Part shown: positions 1-12,110 of the stretch, piece by piece | How positions within the stretch are numbered: position 1 is the first letter of the stretch | Layout: each line of letters starts with the position of its first letter | Assembly: GCA_032622095.1 (NCBI GenBank) | Contig: CP136067.1 | Coordinates: 63,994,893-64,058,892, forward strand | Direction: 5' to 3' | From: Siphonodentalium dalli | Taxonomy: Eukaryota; Mollusca; Scaphopoda; Gadilida; Siphonodentaliidae | Length of the DNA: 64,000 bases | Notes under the pieces: model-generated | Told to the model about the DNA's origin: nothing | The model's database searches: none | Seen by the model: the letters and a program-made list of their open reading frames with translations, nothing else | Made by a program: the position numbers and the translations under genes

Positions 1-69
1 ACTGATGGCAATAAAAACACGGGAAACATTGGCGTTTTAATGCATAGCTAACAAAACATTTGACTGAAT

Positions 70-453
70 GTGAGTGAGTCATTGGTGTCAGTCTCGGAGA
101 TGACTATATATATTTTTGGTAATATATATTTTTACGCTTTGGTAAATGCTATTTCTGCTTGCTTTCCTGGATCCACGCATACGCTATGCACCAGGCATCT
201 TAAGGAAAATCTCAATCATAACTTAAGTAAAACAGACAGTGATCAAACTGTCAATAAGATAGTTGGAAAAGTATTCAATAGCGAGAGCGGCAAGGTGACA
301 ATAGAAAACGAAATCATTTATGACGAAATACAGACAGACATAATTGACAAATACAACAGACGATACCTGACATCATTTATGGAACGTCTAAAGATGAAAG
401 TTTTCAAAAAACAAAATTCAACAATTCCGGAATGTTGGACATTTTGTGAATGA
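70..453 (+). pseudogene. MULE-type transposase fragment (decayed)
   Basis: An open stretch of 127 codons. From about residue 23 it reads ALVNAISACFPGSTHTLC followed by TRHLKENLNHNL. That pattern (A-L-x-x-A-I, F-P, C-x2-H-L-K-x-N) is characteristic of the middle of MULE/Mutator-like transposases of animals, just after the second catalytic Asp (usually T-D-G-E). Here the T-D-G-E part is replaced by AT-rich sequence, and the frame ends at 453 after ECWTFCE. A +1 frame continues weakly (FVNDNS...), which suggests a frameshift. The first ~22 residues look like non-homologous AT-rich filler, so the annotated ATG is not a real start. It would be a DNA-transposon enzyme acting in the nucleus, but this piece lacks the catalytic residues and cannot work. 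Family assignment is from memory of motif spacing only. Confidence 0.5.
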
Positions 454-1150
454 CAATTCCAAATTCCAAACTTCAACTGACGGACAATTAACTACCCAAA
501 ACTACCGCTCTCGCAAAAAATCCTAGAAAAAAAAAAAGTGAAGACACCAAGACGATCACCAATAAACGACAGAAAGTTAGCATATAGAAGCAAATATACA
601 ATAGCATATAGACTTCTTGGATTCATATCAAATAAGTGCATTACTTGATTTAAATGATGCAACATTTTGCTGGAGCCATTTCCATCCACTGACTTCAAGG
701 AGAACAAGTTCTGCCCATCGTTCCGCCGATATATATGTATGTATGTATGTGTGTATAAAAAAAACTTAAATCCGCCTGACTTCTCTGAAGACTGCTGGTC
801 CCAAGCCCAGATAAAGGATGAGGGAAGTTAAACGAAGTCATAATAAGACAAAATAACTCAGTGACAAAGAGACAGAGTATAAGCCATAGAGAAGGCGGTA
901 GTTAATTAACACCTTTATTAACACCTTGGCAATACGGCTAAAATCTTATGTTCGTTGTTTAGTAGTTTTGCATTCAAATAATGCTAATAACTCGAAAAAT
1001 AAGTCTTCAAAGTTGGAAATAACACCACATACACATAAAATGAACCCACACGCACCCACAAACCAAATTTCACCCTTCTATTCCGCTTTTTAGACCTGTG
1101 TTCATTTATGTTCGTTTGTGTTTGTTGTTTAGTAGGACCGAATTTGAAAA
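454..1150. other. Non-coding stretch
   Basis: No coding signal seen. It contains an A-rich tract near 527 and a short (ATGT)n run near 733-756. GTTCGTTTGTGTTTGTTG-like words recur near 950 and 1,110. Confidence 0.6.
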
Positions 1151-1152
1151 CT

Positions 1153-2482
1153 TTTCCTTGACGAATCTTGGTATGGCTTCATTTAGCAGTCATTTCCACA
1201 ACTATATAGTCAAAACGTGTTTAATTCACATGCACGAGTCATGTATATTGCATGCAGGGAGTGAGTACCGGCACCCTATATAAACCTCCTGACATGTACT
1301 CAGATATATTTGACAAGAGAGTGCGCACGGCTGACCTAGTTATAACAATGATGTCAGTTTGACACTGTTTGTATGGCAACACATTTGATACAACTTGGCC
1401 ACTGTTCATATAAACATGCAACTAAAACACAGCAAGGTGCATCAAAGCAACCAACCGGAAATCTAACTGACAAAAGACGACAAATATCAAAGGGTTCGGT
1501 TGTACTGCATACAGAAATCAATTATCAGAGGGCAAAGGCCACAAAAAAAATACATCGACGTCAATCATTATAGTATCAACAGGTGTAGATCCCGCCCTCT
1601 TTCCCTGTCCGAATGGAGTTACCACTGTGATCGGTTAAATCGAGTTCTTCCCAAATTCCGTTAGATAACGACCAGAATATACGATGAGGTGTGACTGCAT
1701 CCTTTACATTTCACTTAAAGTATATGATATATGTTGCCTATTGCATTTAGATCTTTTATAATATGCACGCGTGGATCCCTCACCTTTTCACAAATAGAGT
1801 GGTATTAATAGTATTATAATACTGTCAATTTTCGAATCTAGTTTTCACAATAGAATGACATAGCTTTTAATTTCCGAAGCACTTTATATTTGCATATTAT
1901 ATTTTAGATACATTAGGTCCCAGCTTTACTTCAGCATTAGTCCTAACAATTTAATAAAGAGCGTTCCGTATTTTGTTTTCATGAATCCTGATATGGTAAA
2001 AATGGAAATTTCGATACAAATCTCCAGTGCAAAGGTTATACGCGAAGTCATATTTAACTGACAAGTGTACAAGTGCATAATATGGGCTACTAGTATAAGT
2101 ACTGTAAATAATAAAAATTCTTTAATTAGGCTACGCTAGATTTTTATAAATTTGAAAAATAGACCAACATATTAAGGAACTTCAGCCAGATAACTATGTA
2201 TTATTTTCAATACTGCATTATTAAGTCATACCCAACTATATTTGCAACAGTAACGTTTACTCTGGCGATTTGCATTGGAAGACATGTCCATTCAAATTAA
2301 TCCGACCAATTTTTCTGGACATGTTGTGTGAAGTCAACTGCCAAAATTATTGTGACCTTCAATTAATAATTCCGTCAGAAACGGCATGGGTAGAAATTGA
2401 GTACAAATCTCAGTATAAGCAGGTCATTCACTGACGCACTTGTGTAACTTTGACAAGCCAATACAGATTACCAATGTGGTCA
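1153..2482 (+). repeat. Left arm of a ~1.3-kb inverted repeat pair
   Basis: Aligns by eye, as reverse complement, to 16,483-18,293. Clear anchors are CTTTTCCTTGACGA at ~1,157 against 18,290, GATGAGGTGTGACTGCATCC at ~1,684 against ~17,767, and TTTGACAAGCCAATA at ~2,449 against ~16,510. The stretch at ~1,375-1,545 is not shared. The arm holds the empty TTAA site (1,715-1,718) for the 480-bp insertion present in the other arm. No gene is recognised in it. Confidence 0.85.
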
Positions 2483-2558
2483 GTTGATGACCTATATCAT
2501 ATATTTATATCATCAAGAGGAGGTAAACCTATTATATGCCCATTTACAATAGTAATCT

Positions 2559-2816
2559 TACGTACATTGCCACAAAAAAAGTGAATAAAACCCCTGATTG
2601 GGAACATGTTAATCGCCGTTATTTTTGCACGCATCTGTATCTCTCAAATGCCAGGTGCACGCGAATTACGTCAGCATTATTCAGAAATTGGGCACGAGTA
2701 CTGTGTAGCAATCAACATGGTTTGCTACATCGTATACCGTTGTTTGAGTGAACATGATTGTATGTCACTTTCTCGGCGATATTCCCTTTCTAGTTTAATC
2801 AAAAGTCCACTGACAC
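2559..2816 (+). repeat. Dispersed ~260-bp repeat, copy 1
   Basis: Direct, diverged copy of 24,571-24,810. Shared blocks include CGTTATTTTTGC, CTACATCGTA and TTTGAGTGAACATGATT. Non-coding; family not recognised. Confidence 0.75.
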
Positions 2817-2954
2817 GATGCCCCGGCTTTGTCTTTATAGTAACTATTGAAAAGATTTGAACATACATTCAAGAATGGTGGTCAACAATATCGAAATCAA
2901 GCAGATTCGCTTTTTACCGGAATATAAAGTCAAATCTGAACGAGAGAATTACCT

Positions 2955-3215
2955 ATATCCCTTGATGATAATAGAGCAGTTCACAATAATTTAGCTTTCC
3001 GCACTAGAAACCACAAACTCCCAAAAGAACTCGGTGCTTGGACGAATACGGATTATTCGGACAGAATCTTCACTCTGTAATCTCGAAATCGGCTTAGCAA
3101 ACTAAGAATAAAATATCTGAAACCCTACTTCTATCAGAGACCAAACACTTATAAATTAGCCGCTCTATTTAACTCCCGAAATCATAAGACAGTTAAAAAC
3201 TTGTATTAAGTATTT
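2955..3215 (+). pseudogene. Non-LTR retrotransposon ORF2 C-terminal relic, copy 1
   Basis: Same sequence as the better copy at 29,400-29,635, reading AVHNNLAF...ELGAWTNTDYSDRI, but with an internal deletion of about 45 bp that removes the H and second C of the terminal zinc motif. TTAA at 3,169-3,172 is the uninterrupted counterpart of the site occupied by an insertion in the other copy. It is inactive. Confidence 0.7.
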
Positions 3216-3343
3216 TATTATATTTATGAAGAAGGTCCTTGAGATATTTAGGTCCCCCTGAGGCTTAATTACTACCACCAGCCTGTCGAACTGAAACAGT
3301 GTAGTTAACTAATATCGACCACCCCATTTCTATTTTATGTTAA

Positions 3344-4528
3344 CTCTTTGATTTCCAGGGGCCGATATTATCGGCCCAAATATCCGGTTGGTAAATTGCC
3401 AGGGCCGATATTATCGGCCATAATTGTAACCGTAATTATTTTGATCACAACTGTATGACAATAATAAAAAAGTTTTTCAAGTTTCATAAAATTATTGTTT
3501 TAATTGTTTCTAATTAAATTCTGCAGTATATATCTGATTTTTAATCCTTTTTAAGACGTTTGAAAATTAAAATAATGAAATAAGTTTGTCAACAAAATGT
3601 AAGATCCGCAGTCGGAAATCCAAAATGGCCGACAATTTCAGAAAAATATTTTTAGACCATTATTTATATGAAAGATCTGCATTTTACCAATGCATTAACT
3701 AATTTAAACATGATAGTATGATAACCTGACATTACAATAAAGATTATGTGTACTTTAGATTGTTTTATTAGTTTTTTTAATAGTCAAAATTGCCGTTTTT
3801 GCTGAATGAATCACCTATTTTTCAAGGTAAAAACGTAATTCACTAAAATAAACGGCGTGATTATAAACTCCCACAGGCCCCAGCGTGCCTCAGTGACAGT
3901 TTAGACCACATGCATATGTGTCATTTTTGTTATTTTATTTATAGCACAATGATGATAAGCTTGTAGTTAGAGATTTAATTATGTATCACAATTTTTGTTT
4001 TGTTTTTTGACAGTCAAAATTGCCATTTTCCTCAATTAAAAAACCTAGCTATTTTCGTAGTAAACTGTCGCAACTAAAGTCTAAATTGGCTCCTGCATTG
4101 TGTAACTCCTCACATATGGTCCAGCTATACCAGAACTAGACCCTAATTTATTCTTACAAGTTTTTAAATGAGAAAGACAGTAGAAAGATTTATCAGATCA
4201 TCATCGTTGGAATACTGTCTGAGAAAACCAATATTGAATATAGCAGGTTGTGGGCCATTTTTCAATTGGATTATTGCAAAAAAATCCTTATTTGGAGTTA
4301 TTTCCCTTGGATGACAAGGAGTTATGCCCCTTAATTGTCGTGAATATTCTTCGGCAAAATATTCACCTGCAATTCTTTGGCTAATCACCTACATACATGT
4401 CCTTGATATTTGAAACATTATTTCATAAGAAGAAGACTATTATTGTATCATACTTTTCCACAATAAAATCAGTTTTCTCATAAATTCTCCGGCAATTTAG
4501 GTGTAAAATTAGCTCGGCAACGAAAGAG
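3344..4528. mobile_element. piggyBac-type non-autonomous element with TTAA target site
   Basis: Flanked by TTAA at 3,340-3,343 and 4,529-4,532. The ends are short inverted repeats: CTCTTTGATTTCCAG on the left, and the complement of CTCTTTCGTTGCCGAG on the right. The left subterminal part contains two palindromes, GGCCGATATTATCGGCC, at about 3,360-3,379 and 3,402-3,419. TTAA target choice and C-T-C-T-T-T-G-like ends fit piggyBac-type MITEs. No transposase is encoded; the ~75-codon open frame on the minus strand near 4,164-4,388 is not recognisable. Confidence 0.65.
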
Positions 4529-4532
4529 TTAA

Positions 4533-5520
4533 AGACAACTTGGTCCATGTAACAGCATAGATGAAGGAAGGATTTTTAGTCTATGGTAACAGCGAGTCAT
4601 CCCGGCTAGACATGGAACGTTACATGACGTCAGTCAATAGAATGTTCGCGTCATGTGAGTGACATCTAAAAACCACCCACATTACGCCGTGACTAGGTGA
4701 TTGACAGCTAGTTTTGTGCACGTCAACCGAGTAGTCCCGGTTGGCGAGTAGTCTCAACTCATGTAACAGCGCGACCGAGTTGTCCTGGCAGACCGAGTTG
4801 ACTAACAAGCCTCTTAGGTTCATAAAATGTTCGCGGGCGAAAAATACCTTACCACGCACAAACGCTCTTTATTTTTCATTGTCATTTCCGTGTCACCTAA
4901 TAATTAACAACGGGGACTTCTAATCAGGATGGATTATGACACCTTGAGTTTATGACAGTATACCGGTAGGACGTTGACTATATACTTATAAGATTATCAC
5001 ACCTTGTCGCCCGATGTATCAGATCTCAAACGTACTGAATAGATCGTCTGGCTAAACAATGGGCTCAATCAAACCACATTTATAGTGCCCTCTTTGTGTT
5101 TTTCAACATCATTCTAAAAACGGCAAGTACACCGCGGCCGAAAGGCAAGTATACCACGGCCGAACGGCAAGTATGCCTACACCGCAGCCGAACGGCAATT
5201 AAACCGCGGACCAACTGCAGTTAGCCGGTGTGGCCGCGATGTTGTTGCAGTTCGGCCGCGGTGGAAACACAAACTGCACCGCGGTTTAGTGGACACTTGT
5301 TTTGTCCAGCGCGGTAGCTAATTGCTTGTTATGGAAATCCCTCATTTAGGTGAGAAGCACCCCAGTATATGTCGTATATTGGGTATATAAAACGATAATA
5401 GTAAAACTTTTCTGATAAAACTATCGTAATGATAGAAGAGTCTATAAAACTGTGGATACAGTGTATTGAATGATCATATTAAAATATAGCACGTTTGTTT
5501 GTTGATTCGAGCAATTATAT
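4533..5520 (+). repeat. ~1-kb dispersed repeat with two word arrays, copy 1
   Basis: Direct copy of 30,345-31,400, sharing the block from GTCCATGTAACAGC to GAGCAATTATATTTA. It carries an array of GAGTTGTCC/CCGGTT words (4,725-4,810). A second array runs at about 5,115-5,290, built from GCGGCCGAACGGCAAGT and its reverse complement. Non-coding. Confidence 0.8.
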
Positions 5521-5599
5521 TTAATTGTTAATTAACAATCCCTTTAATGCCTTGTGTGTCAGGTGCACGTTTGTGATGCCATTGTCTTGAGATTTAATT

Positions 5600-5903
5600 G
5601 CGAGGTTATCGTCACCATTTGCGGAACGTTTGCAGAAATCTCATTTCATAATTTTCAACGTTTTCGGAAAATTACTTTCCGCAAAGTCGACGTTACGGAC
5701 TGCGGAAAATAGCGGAATGTTTGCGGAAATCTTAATTTAACGTTTCGGTAATTTTTGCGGAAAACTCATGGCATTACCGGAAATCTTTATGTAACGTTTC
5801 GGTAATTTTGCGGAAAACTCATGGCATTTTTTGGAACATTTGCGGAAATCTCGACGTTTCGGAAAATATTTGCGGATTCCGCAAAGACTTTTGAGACGCT
5901 CCC
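5600..5903. mobile_element. Harbinger-like right end, word TTTGCGGAAA
   Basis: About a dozen copies of TTTGCGGAAA-like words end at GACTTTTGAGACGCTCCC, followed by TTA (5,904-5,906). The last ~35 bp match 18,676-18,711. No left end was found nearby, so this is probably a truncated element. Confidence 0.6.
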
Positions 5904-6340
5904 TTATTCAAGTGGAGATCTAGGCATGTTTGCCATGGTGGGGCATGCATGGCTTTAGTATGAGCAGCTAAAAATGTCAATTCTCAGTGAAAAATATTCA
6001 CTTCATTTAAATGCATACGTTGCTGGCATCTATCAAATTTTATCTGAGGAAACAATCTGAAATGCCTCTCTGACAAATCAGTGATATATTTTATTGTAAC
6101 AGATGAAATGTTCCAAAGTTCTGAGATTCTGATCTCCTAAATTGATGGGTATAGAATGATCATATCATAAGCTGTTGGGATAATTAGTTGAAATAATTGT
6201 GTTTAGTGAAACAGCTGTATTTGGGGAAACATGTATAACGTTTGCATGACCAATTCTGATTCAGGTTCAATATAATGATGCTGTGTTGAGTGTGTCATAT
6301 TTGAATTCGCTTAGTTCGAAATCCTTAGGAAAGTGACTCA

Positions 6341-9300
6341 CATACATGTTAACTTTCCCGATTTATGCGGGAGTCTCCCGAATTTCAGCCCAATTTCCCA
6401 ATCAGGAAAAAGTTTCTCCCGAATTCAGTATTAAAACAATGAAAGACCAAGCTTCCCTCAGTGGATGCAGCCAGCTAACTTCATAAAATAGCAGTACCAC
6501 AAATGTGACTGCCTTATTAACCCTTTGAACCCTGACGTCCTGAAGATTAAATGGTCCCCACCCGATGTGCCTGACATTATATATAGTGTTTCCGACAATG
6601 CGTAATGCTCTTACTTGGGATGTCTACATGCACAACTATACGGCAATCTACTTTGCTAACTGAACTATTGTGTGGTGAAATATGTTACAAGATATTTCAG
6701 CGAGACAGTCTAATGCGCTCCCTTTGATCATGCTATTTATAAAAAATTCTTCTCCTTTGCCGACAATCAAGTCCAGGCTCCAGGGCCGAAAATAAAAATT
6801 TTGCTTACACCACCCGGCCCCTTTAGTTTCTTGTTATTTTGTGTTGACCACATGTATCATCAATACAAATCAGGACACTGGACCAAAATTTGACCCTGCG
6901 AAGGTGCTTAAATTGGCCAAAATCCAAGATGGCTTCCAATAACTTGACAAATTATCATTATCAGATTTGTATTTTTTACACTCGAAATTTCACACCTATG
7001 GAATGTTATATGGACATAAAATAACCAGCGGATCATTATGTTGTTCATACAAATAAACTTGTGAGTCGAATGTGAAAAATAAAAATTAAGAATAATTTTG
7101 TCGCTCCAAACCCATAAACATAACATTTTTGCCGGCAGCATAAAACTTCTCATCAATTGTATAAATACATATATGTATCCCATTGCGGAAATGCAATTAT
7201 TTACCTCATTTAGACACAGACCGTGTGTATAGATGACGATTTTGGGTATCTTAATAAATAATATCGAAAAATGAGAAATTACACTGTTAGGTTATTTCAA
7301 GCGGTTTCTTGTCAAATTGATTGAGTTTAGCAGCCATACAGTTTGAGTGTAATGTCATTTGTAAACAACGTAGCTCCTGTAAATAATTACGTGAAGCAGT
7401 TAGACAAGCATTTATATTATCGATAAACCAACAGTGAGGTAATTATCATGCCTATATTCCTGACTTGTTTTGATATGTTTTGATAAGTATGTTGGATTTG
7501 CCATTCCGCTTCAAACCAGATCCAGCATATCTAAAAATAGAAGTTATGTTATATTCAGTCCACTGAATTTATCAAGGTCATGGTATATTCGTGTATGCAC
7601 GTGATTCCTTAAAGTCCTTAAGTACACGCGAGTGAACATTGAAACTGAGATCATTGTTCAAGTTCCTTCTTATTGCAGTTACAAAACATGGTGCGCATAA
7701 ATTTCGTTTCTTGACATGAGCATAGGACTTTACACCGTTTGGAAGTGATGCCCATCCAAATTTAAACGGATCAGGTATACGAGGTTTGGGCTGCATAGCT
7801 TTGACCCAAATGCACGTTTGGAGAATAGTTCTCAGTAAATGCTGGCAAAAAACATCATCCGTTGGGGGTAGTGATTTGATATAATATTTCCTGGCATACA
7901 AATGCGCCCTAAGTAACACACATAGGTTAGGGAATTTATCTGTATGGTACACCGAAGTTAACAGTTGAGTTGATATTTGAACAATGTTATTCACCAACTT
8001 GGCTGTTGGATTGCCAGATCTCTCCAGTTGTGTACACACACTTGCAAGATCATCGGCTGCACAAGATGCGGCTTTGAAAAAGCTCTGTTTCCCCTTACCA
8101 AAGAAGAAACTGGTTGTATCACAGCCACTGAGTTGTGTAGAAACGGCAGCATTTTTGTTTCCGATAAACTGTATGAATGAACAATACAATGTACTGGGAT
8201 ATAATAGTTTCTTGTTTGTATAAATAATTCCTTCAACCCGGCATCTGCTAAACGTTGGAACAAGCATACAGCTATCACTGTTATATCAGAAGCGTGAATG
8301 ACAACTCGGTTACATCCTGCATGAACGCTTGTCTGCTTCTGTAAAACTGATCTAAAAGATTGGCAACCGCTTGTACTTTCTGTTCCATTTCCGAAACAAC
8401 AATTTTTGTCATATTATTATGCAGCACATTTCCACCCAACTCATTGATTAAATCGGCGACCTCGCACAATATGCCGAACTCCATTTCTTGACTCAAGTAC
8501 CATTCCTCAAATGCATTCCATCGCAGTTTCATCATTGCTTCATATACCCTCATATGGGCGTTTAATGACGGATAGTAACCTTTGCTGGATATGACTTTGT
8601 TTGTAGTGCCTTCAAGTAGAAGCTTACCAGATACAAACAGATCCTTTTAAATAGACCAGAACCACCCATGATTTTTACAATAGTTCAATAAGCAAATGGA
8701 ATCCACCAAGTCGAAGAATCAGTTTGGGGTTCTTGTCGGCGTATTGTGTAGCTGATTTTATATACGGCTTCATCTTGGGTAACAACTGTGTGCTCCATCT
8801 GCAGATTATGACTTCCTTTCATGCAGATCTGCAATGCTTCCCGTACCATTTGAGGATCGGTTGGTGGCTTGCGTATGAATGGACAATACCCAATAGCTGT
8901 AAGCGGATCATTTTTCATGGAAATGGCTGCATTGAACACCTTCCACCCTGGCCAATCTACCTCAACTTCAAGAAGTTTGGTCGGACAATGGCGCAACATG
9001 TTCCAACACAAATTGAGGTCGGGCATAACTGTTTGTTGTCTTTTGAGAAGCCAGTTGACATCTAGCTTTCTTTCAGAAACGCCCAAAAAGCTTGTGTGGT
9101 TTGTGTGCGACTTTGTCAGAGTTGTCATCTATTCGACTTTCGAAACTTGTCCGCCGAGTTATTTTTGATGGTACTGTGCCTATACTGCTGCCATGTAACT
9201 GTGTTGGATCAGCTGACTGATACATTACCATACTAGCCACGTGCATGCTAGAACCATCCAGAGTACACTCAGAGAAGTCAAGATTGTCGATGGCAAACTC

Positions 9301-10993
9301 TGTAAATTTACAGGGAATAATGTTCGAAGGAAGCGGTATATTTCTGTCAGCAGTTTCATCTAGAATCTTGTATGATACGGATGATAAAATTCGCTGTAGA
9401 TCAGCATAGCTGATGCATAACCCCAGTCTGTTAAGAATAGAGATGATATCATGACTTCTGGTTTTGTGGTATACGTAAACTGCAAATCCCACTTGTTGTG
9501 GTGTTTGGGTACCAATAGCAGTGTAAAGTAACATCCTGGGCAAGATTGATGACCTTTTCCCTTTAATATGCTAGGCTGAGACCGGACATTTTGGGAGGGA
9601 CTTTCAGCTATAATAATTCTGTCATCAAGGCTTGCTCATATCCCATGTTTCTTCATTCTCATCTTCTGGGCGACTCTATATGTCTCTAAATTCAGATTTG
9701 ATAACTTAAGCAACCCGAAACATCATTTTAATATCAGTTTCGTCACACTGAATATCTACATCATCATTGATGAGGTCGAGATTCTCCACAGGAACATAAC
9801 TTTCATCAATATCCTTTTTAAGACGTGTCCTTCACAAGATCTGCTGTGGATAGGCTCGCTGAGCACACCAATTCGGGATTTCTACTGCCTTGGGGAATAA
9901 ACACAATATTTGATCCAAAGTGGTTTAATACAAGTCTTTTTTTGACACTTGATGTCCAATAGTTATCAACACTTTTTGCATCTAGTCCAGCATCAGAAAG
10001 GTGTAATCGATACATGTCCCTTTGTCATATAACAATTTTTGTATTGAGTCTGTTTCAACATTGCAGAGTTTTTCATGTCTGTGTTTTCCAGCCAGGCGTT
10101 CTTCGCCGCATATAACACAAGCGCGCATATAGTCAAATTCCGCAATGCACCGTTGTGATGATCTGGAGGAAAGCAAACTGGAATCGGGATCTGGTTCATC
10201 AGGAGTATACGCTCTTCGCATCCACTTTCCGCGACAAGAACGATGCCATGTGGTTTATTGGCGAAAAGGTTATCTTTATTGGCAATATCAATTTTTAGTT
10301 GAACAGCTATCTGGTCATGTCTCTCTTCAGTAGCATCCTGAATTGATTTAAAACTGTCTTCTTTAACGTTATGCGTTGTTTCGTCTGTTTCCTCTTGACA
10401 GATTATACAAAATGTGTGGTTTGTACTAAGTCGAATTTTTTTCTTCAAAGGGCTCGGGAACAATGAAAAATGATCTGTCATGTCGGGTATCTTCTCAGCA
10501 ATACACAAATAATGTTCTGATGAAACAGTAGACACAGATTTAGAATGTTATTGAAATGCTCATTTAAAAAATAATCAATTTCGATAAAAAGTGGTTCAAA
10601 TTTGTAGTCACATTAAAAGATGATGCATCTGTAATCAGTTTAAAATAACTCAGGTTACAATCCCGTTGTGTTCTGTAAAATTGCAGTTGAAATTTCATTA
10701 GAAAACAATTTATTTGTTTTAAATAATATTTTTGTTTAAAATACACACAGACGAAATAAACAATCGGTTTGTGAGCGGTAATCCAAACAAACATATATTT
10801 TGGGTAAAATTTAAGCTTTATTGCTAACTTGTTAAATATTAATATAATAATGTTTTGTAATGCTATACAGTATTATTTGAATTTAAAGTGAGTAAAAATA
10901 GAAAGTTTGTAACTATGAAAAATCTCCCGAATTGAAACTAGAATTCTGAAGTTCAATCTTCCGAAATCGGCCTGCCAGAAGTTAACATGTATG
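6341..10993 (-). mobile_element. 4.65-kb DNA transposon with 15-bp TIRs and 8-bp target duplication
   Basis: The ends are perfect 15-bp inverted repeats: CATACATGTTAACTT at 6,341-6,355, and its complement at 10,979-10,993. They are flanked by the direct repeat GTGACTCA at 6,333-6,340 and 10,994-11,001. Short TCTCCCGAATT motifs lie near both ends (6,373, 6,414, 10,922). The minus strand between 10,535 and 7,578 carries one long, frameshifted protein relic that fills most of the body. An 8-bp duplication is typical of hAT, P, Zisupton and Merlin-like elements, but the protein does not look like any of these to me. Ends, duplication and coding direction together support one mobile unit; superfamily is unassigned. 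Confidence 0.75.
7578..10535 (-). pseudogene. Frameshifted 'SGCDTTS' family protein, candidate transposase
   Basis: Read on the minus strand as successive frames. 10,535-10,240: FCIICQEETDE, C-x2-C. ~10,245-10,025: TWHRSCRGKW and CVICGEE. 10,015-9,818: FGSNIVFIPQG. ~9,830-9,715: DIDESYVPVENLDLINDD. 9,543-9,130: HDIISILNRLGLCISYADL and FAIDNLDFSECTLDG. 9,128-8,690: PLTAIGYCPFIRKPPTD and VVTQDEAVYK. ~8,680-8,300: LFVSGKLLLEGTTNKV and AHMRVYEAMMKLRW. 8,305-8,155: VVIHASDITVIAVCLFQ and ELFIQTRNYYIPVH. 8,165-7,578: LSGCDTTSFFFGKGKQSFF and IPDPFKFGW. The order matches a large uncharacterised family often seen in cnidarian, mollusc and fish predictions. At least six frame changes make it a pseudogene. 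The conserved Asp residues (DNLD, TQDEA, SDIT, GCDTT) could be catalytic, and the last two recall PIN/FEN-type nuclease motifs; that is inference. The N-terminal cysteine pairs suggest zinc binding. A true start codon is not established. Confidence 0.75.
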
Positions 10994-11478
10994 GTGACTC
11001 ACTTGAGAAAACTCTGAATCACTGATCTGGTGAACATGAAGTGAACATAATCAGTTCACCACACATTCAACACCACCTCTGAGTATTAAATTTCATCTAT
11101 AAAACTCTACTTATACCATTTAATATAATCTGGTAATAAAACATGAATTTGATGAAAAATACAGGCATGCAAACAAGCTCTATATGTTTAGTTATGATCA
11201 AGCAGACAAGCAGGCAAGAACAATAGAAATAAATTAATGAGCTCTGGCCATACATAGATGCAGTGTGTGAATTCACTGGTTCAAATGAAATAACCCTGAA
11301 CTGTTCCCAAGGTAAAATGGTACACCATACAGCCCTCATAATTGGCTAGGGTACTCAGCTATGCCAAAGCCATTTGCTGAAACAAACTGGGCCACAGCAA
11401 TGGGTTGCCATAGCGGATTGCCAAAGCCAGATAATCTGAATTAAGAGGGCTGACCATATATTCAAGTACAGATAAACG
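10994..11478. other. Non-coding stretch
   Basis: Nothing recognised. AT-rich, no coding bias, no clear repeat partner in the window. Confidence 0.5.
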
Positions 11479-12110
11479 AGAGGCCGATGTTTAACCCATA
11501 CCTTGGCGATAGTGATCAGCTATTTTTAGTTTGAACGCGAAAATCCATAAGCCATAACTCCGTTTAAAAAAATGGATCAAACCCAAATTGAAACTCTATC
11601 TGTATTTTGGGCTGAGAAACTCACATACCAAATTTACATACATCGCAATAAAATGAGATATTTCAGATGAAAGGTATTTCTTCTAAGTATCAGGAATGTT
11701 GCGAAGGGTTCATTTTAACTACAACAACAGCATCGCTAGGGCGTGGCAAAATACGCCCTTTAGCTATTTCGAATTGTACTACCGCAAAATAAAATAATAC
11801 TTTGGGCTTACATTTGAAGACTATCTGATATACCCCTAATTTCAATGCCAAAATGCAGTCAAATTCTAAGTCGAAAAATGGCTGTAACTCATGTGACAGA
11901 ACCTATATTCGAACTTGGCCTGTAGGTCTAGCCGGGAAATACACTTACCAGCTTTGGTTCAGATCAAATAATCAACACTGGAGTTATCGGTCGGAAACCA
12001 AAATGTTATGAAATTGGTCAAATTCTAAGTCGAATGAGAGGCCGATCACGATCGGCAGATGTTTAACCCATACCTTGGCGATAGCCATTAGCTATTTTTA
12101 TATATCCTTA
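11479..12110 (+). repeat. Diverged tandem-unit repeat (AAATTTGGTTC type)
   Basis: Begins with GAGAGGCCGATGTTTAACCC and repeats it near 12,034, there with the palindrome GCCGATCACGATCGGC. Between them are old units of the type CCATAACTCC...GGATCAAACCC...CTGTATTTTGGGCTGAG...CATACCAAATTT, the same unit as at 14.3, 36.1, 39.5 and 48.1 kb. A further single unit lies at ~12,555-12,725. Confidence 0.7.

Noticed and set aside
1098-1573. Overlapping 60-66-codon open frames
   Set aside because: Located in the inverted repeat arm, no codon bias, and the frames are broken in the other arm.
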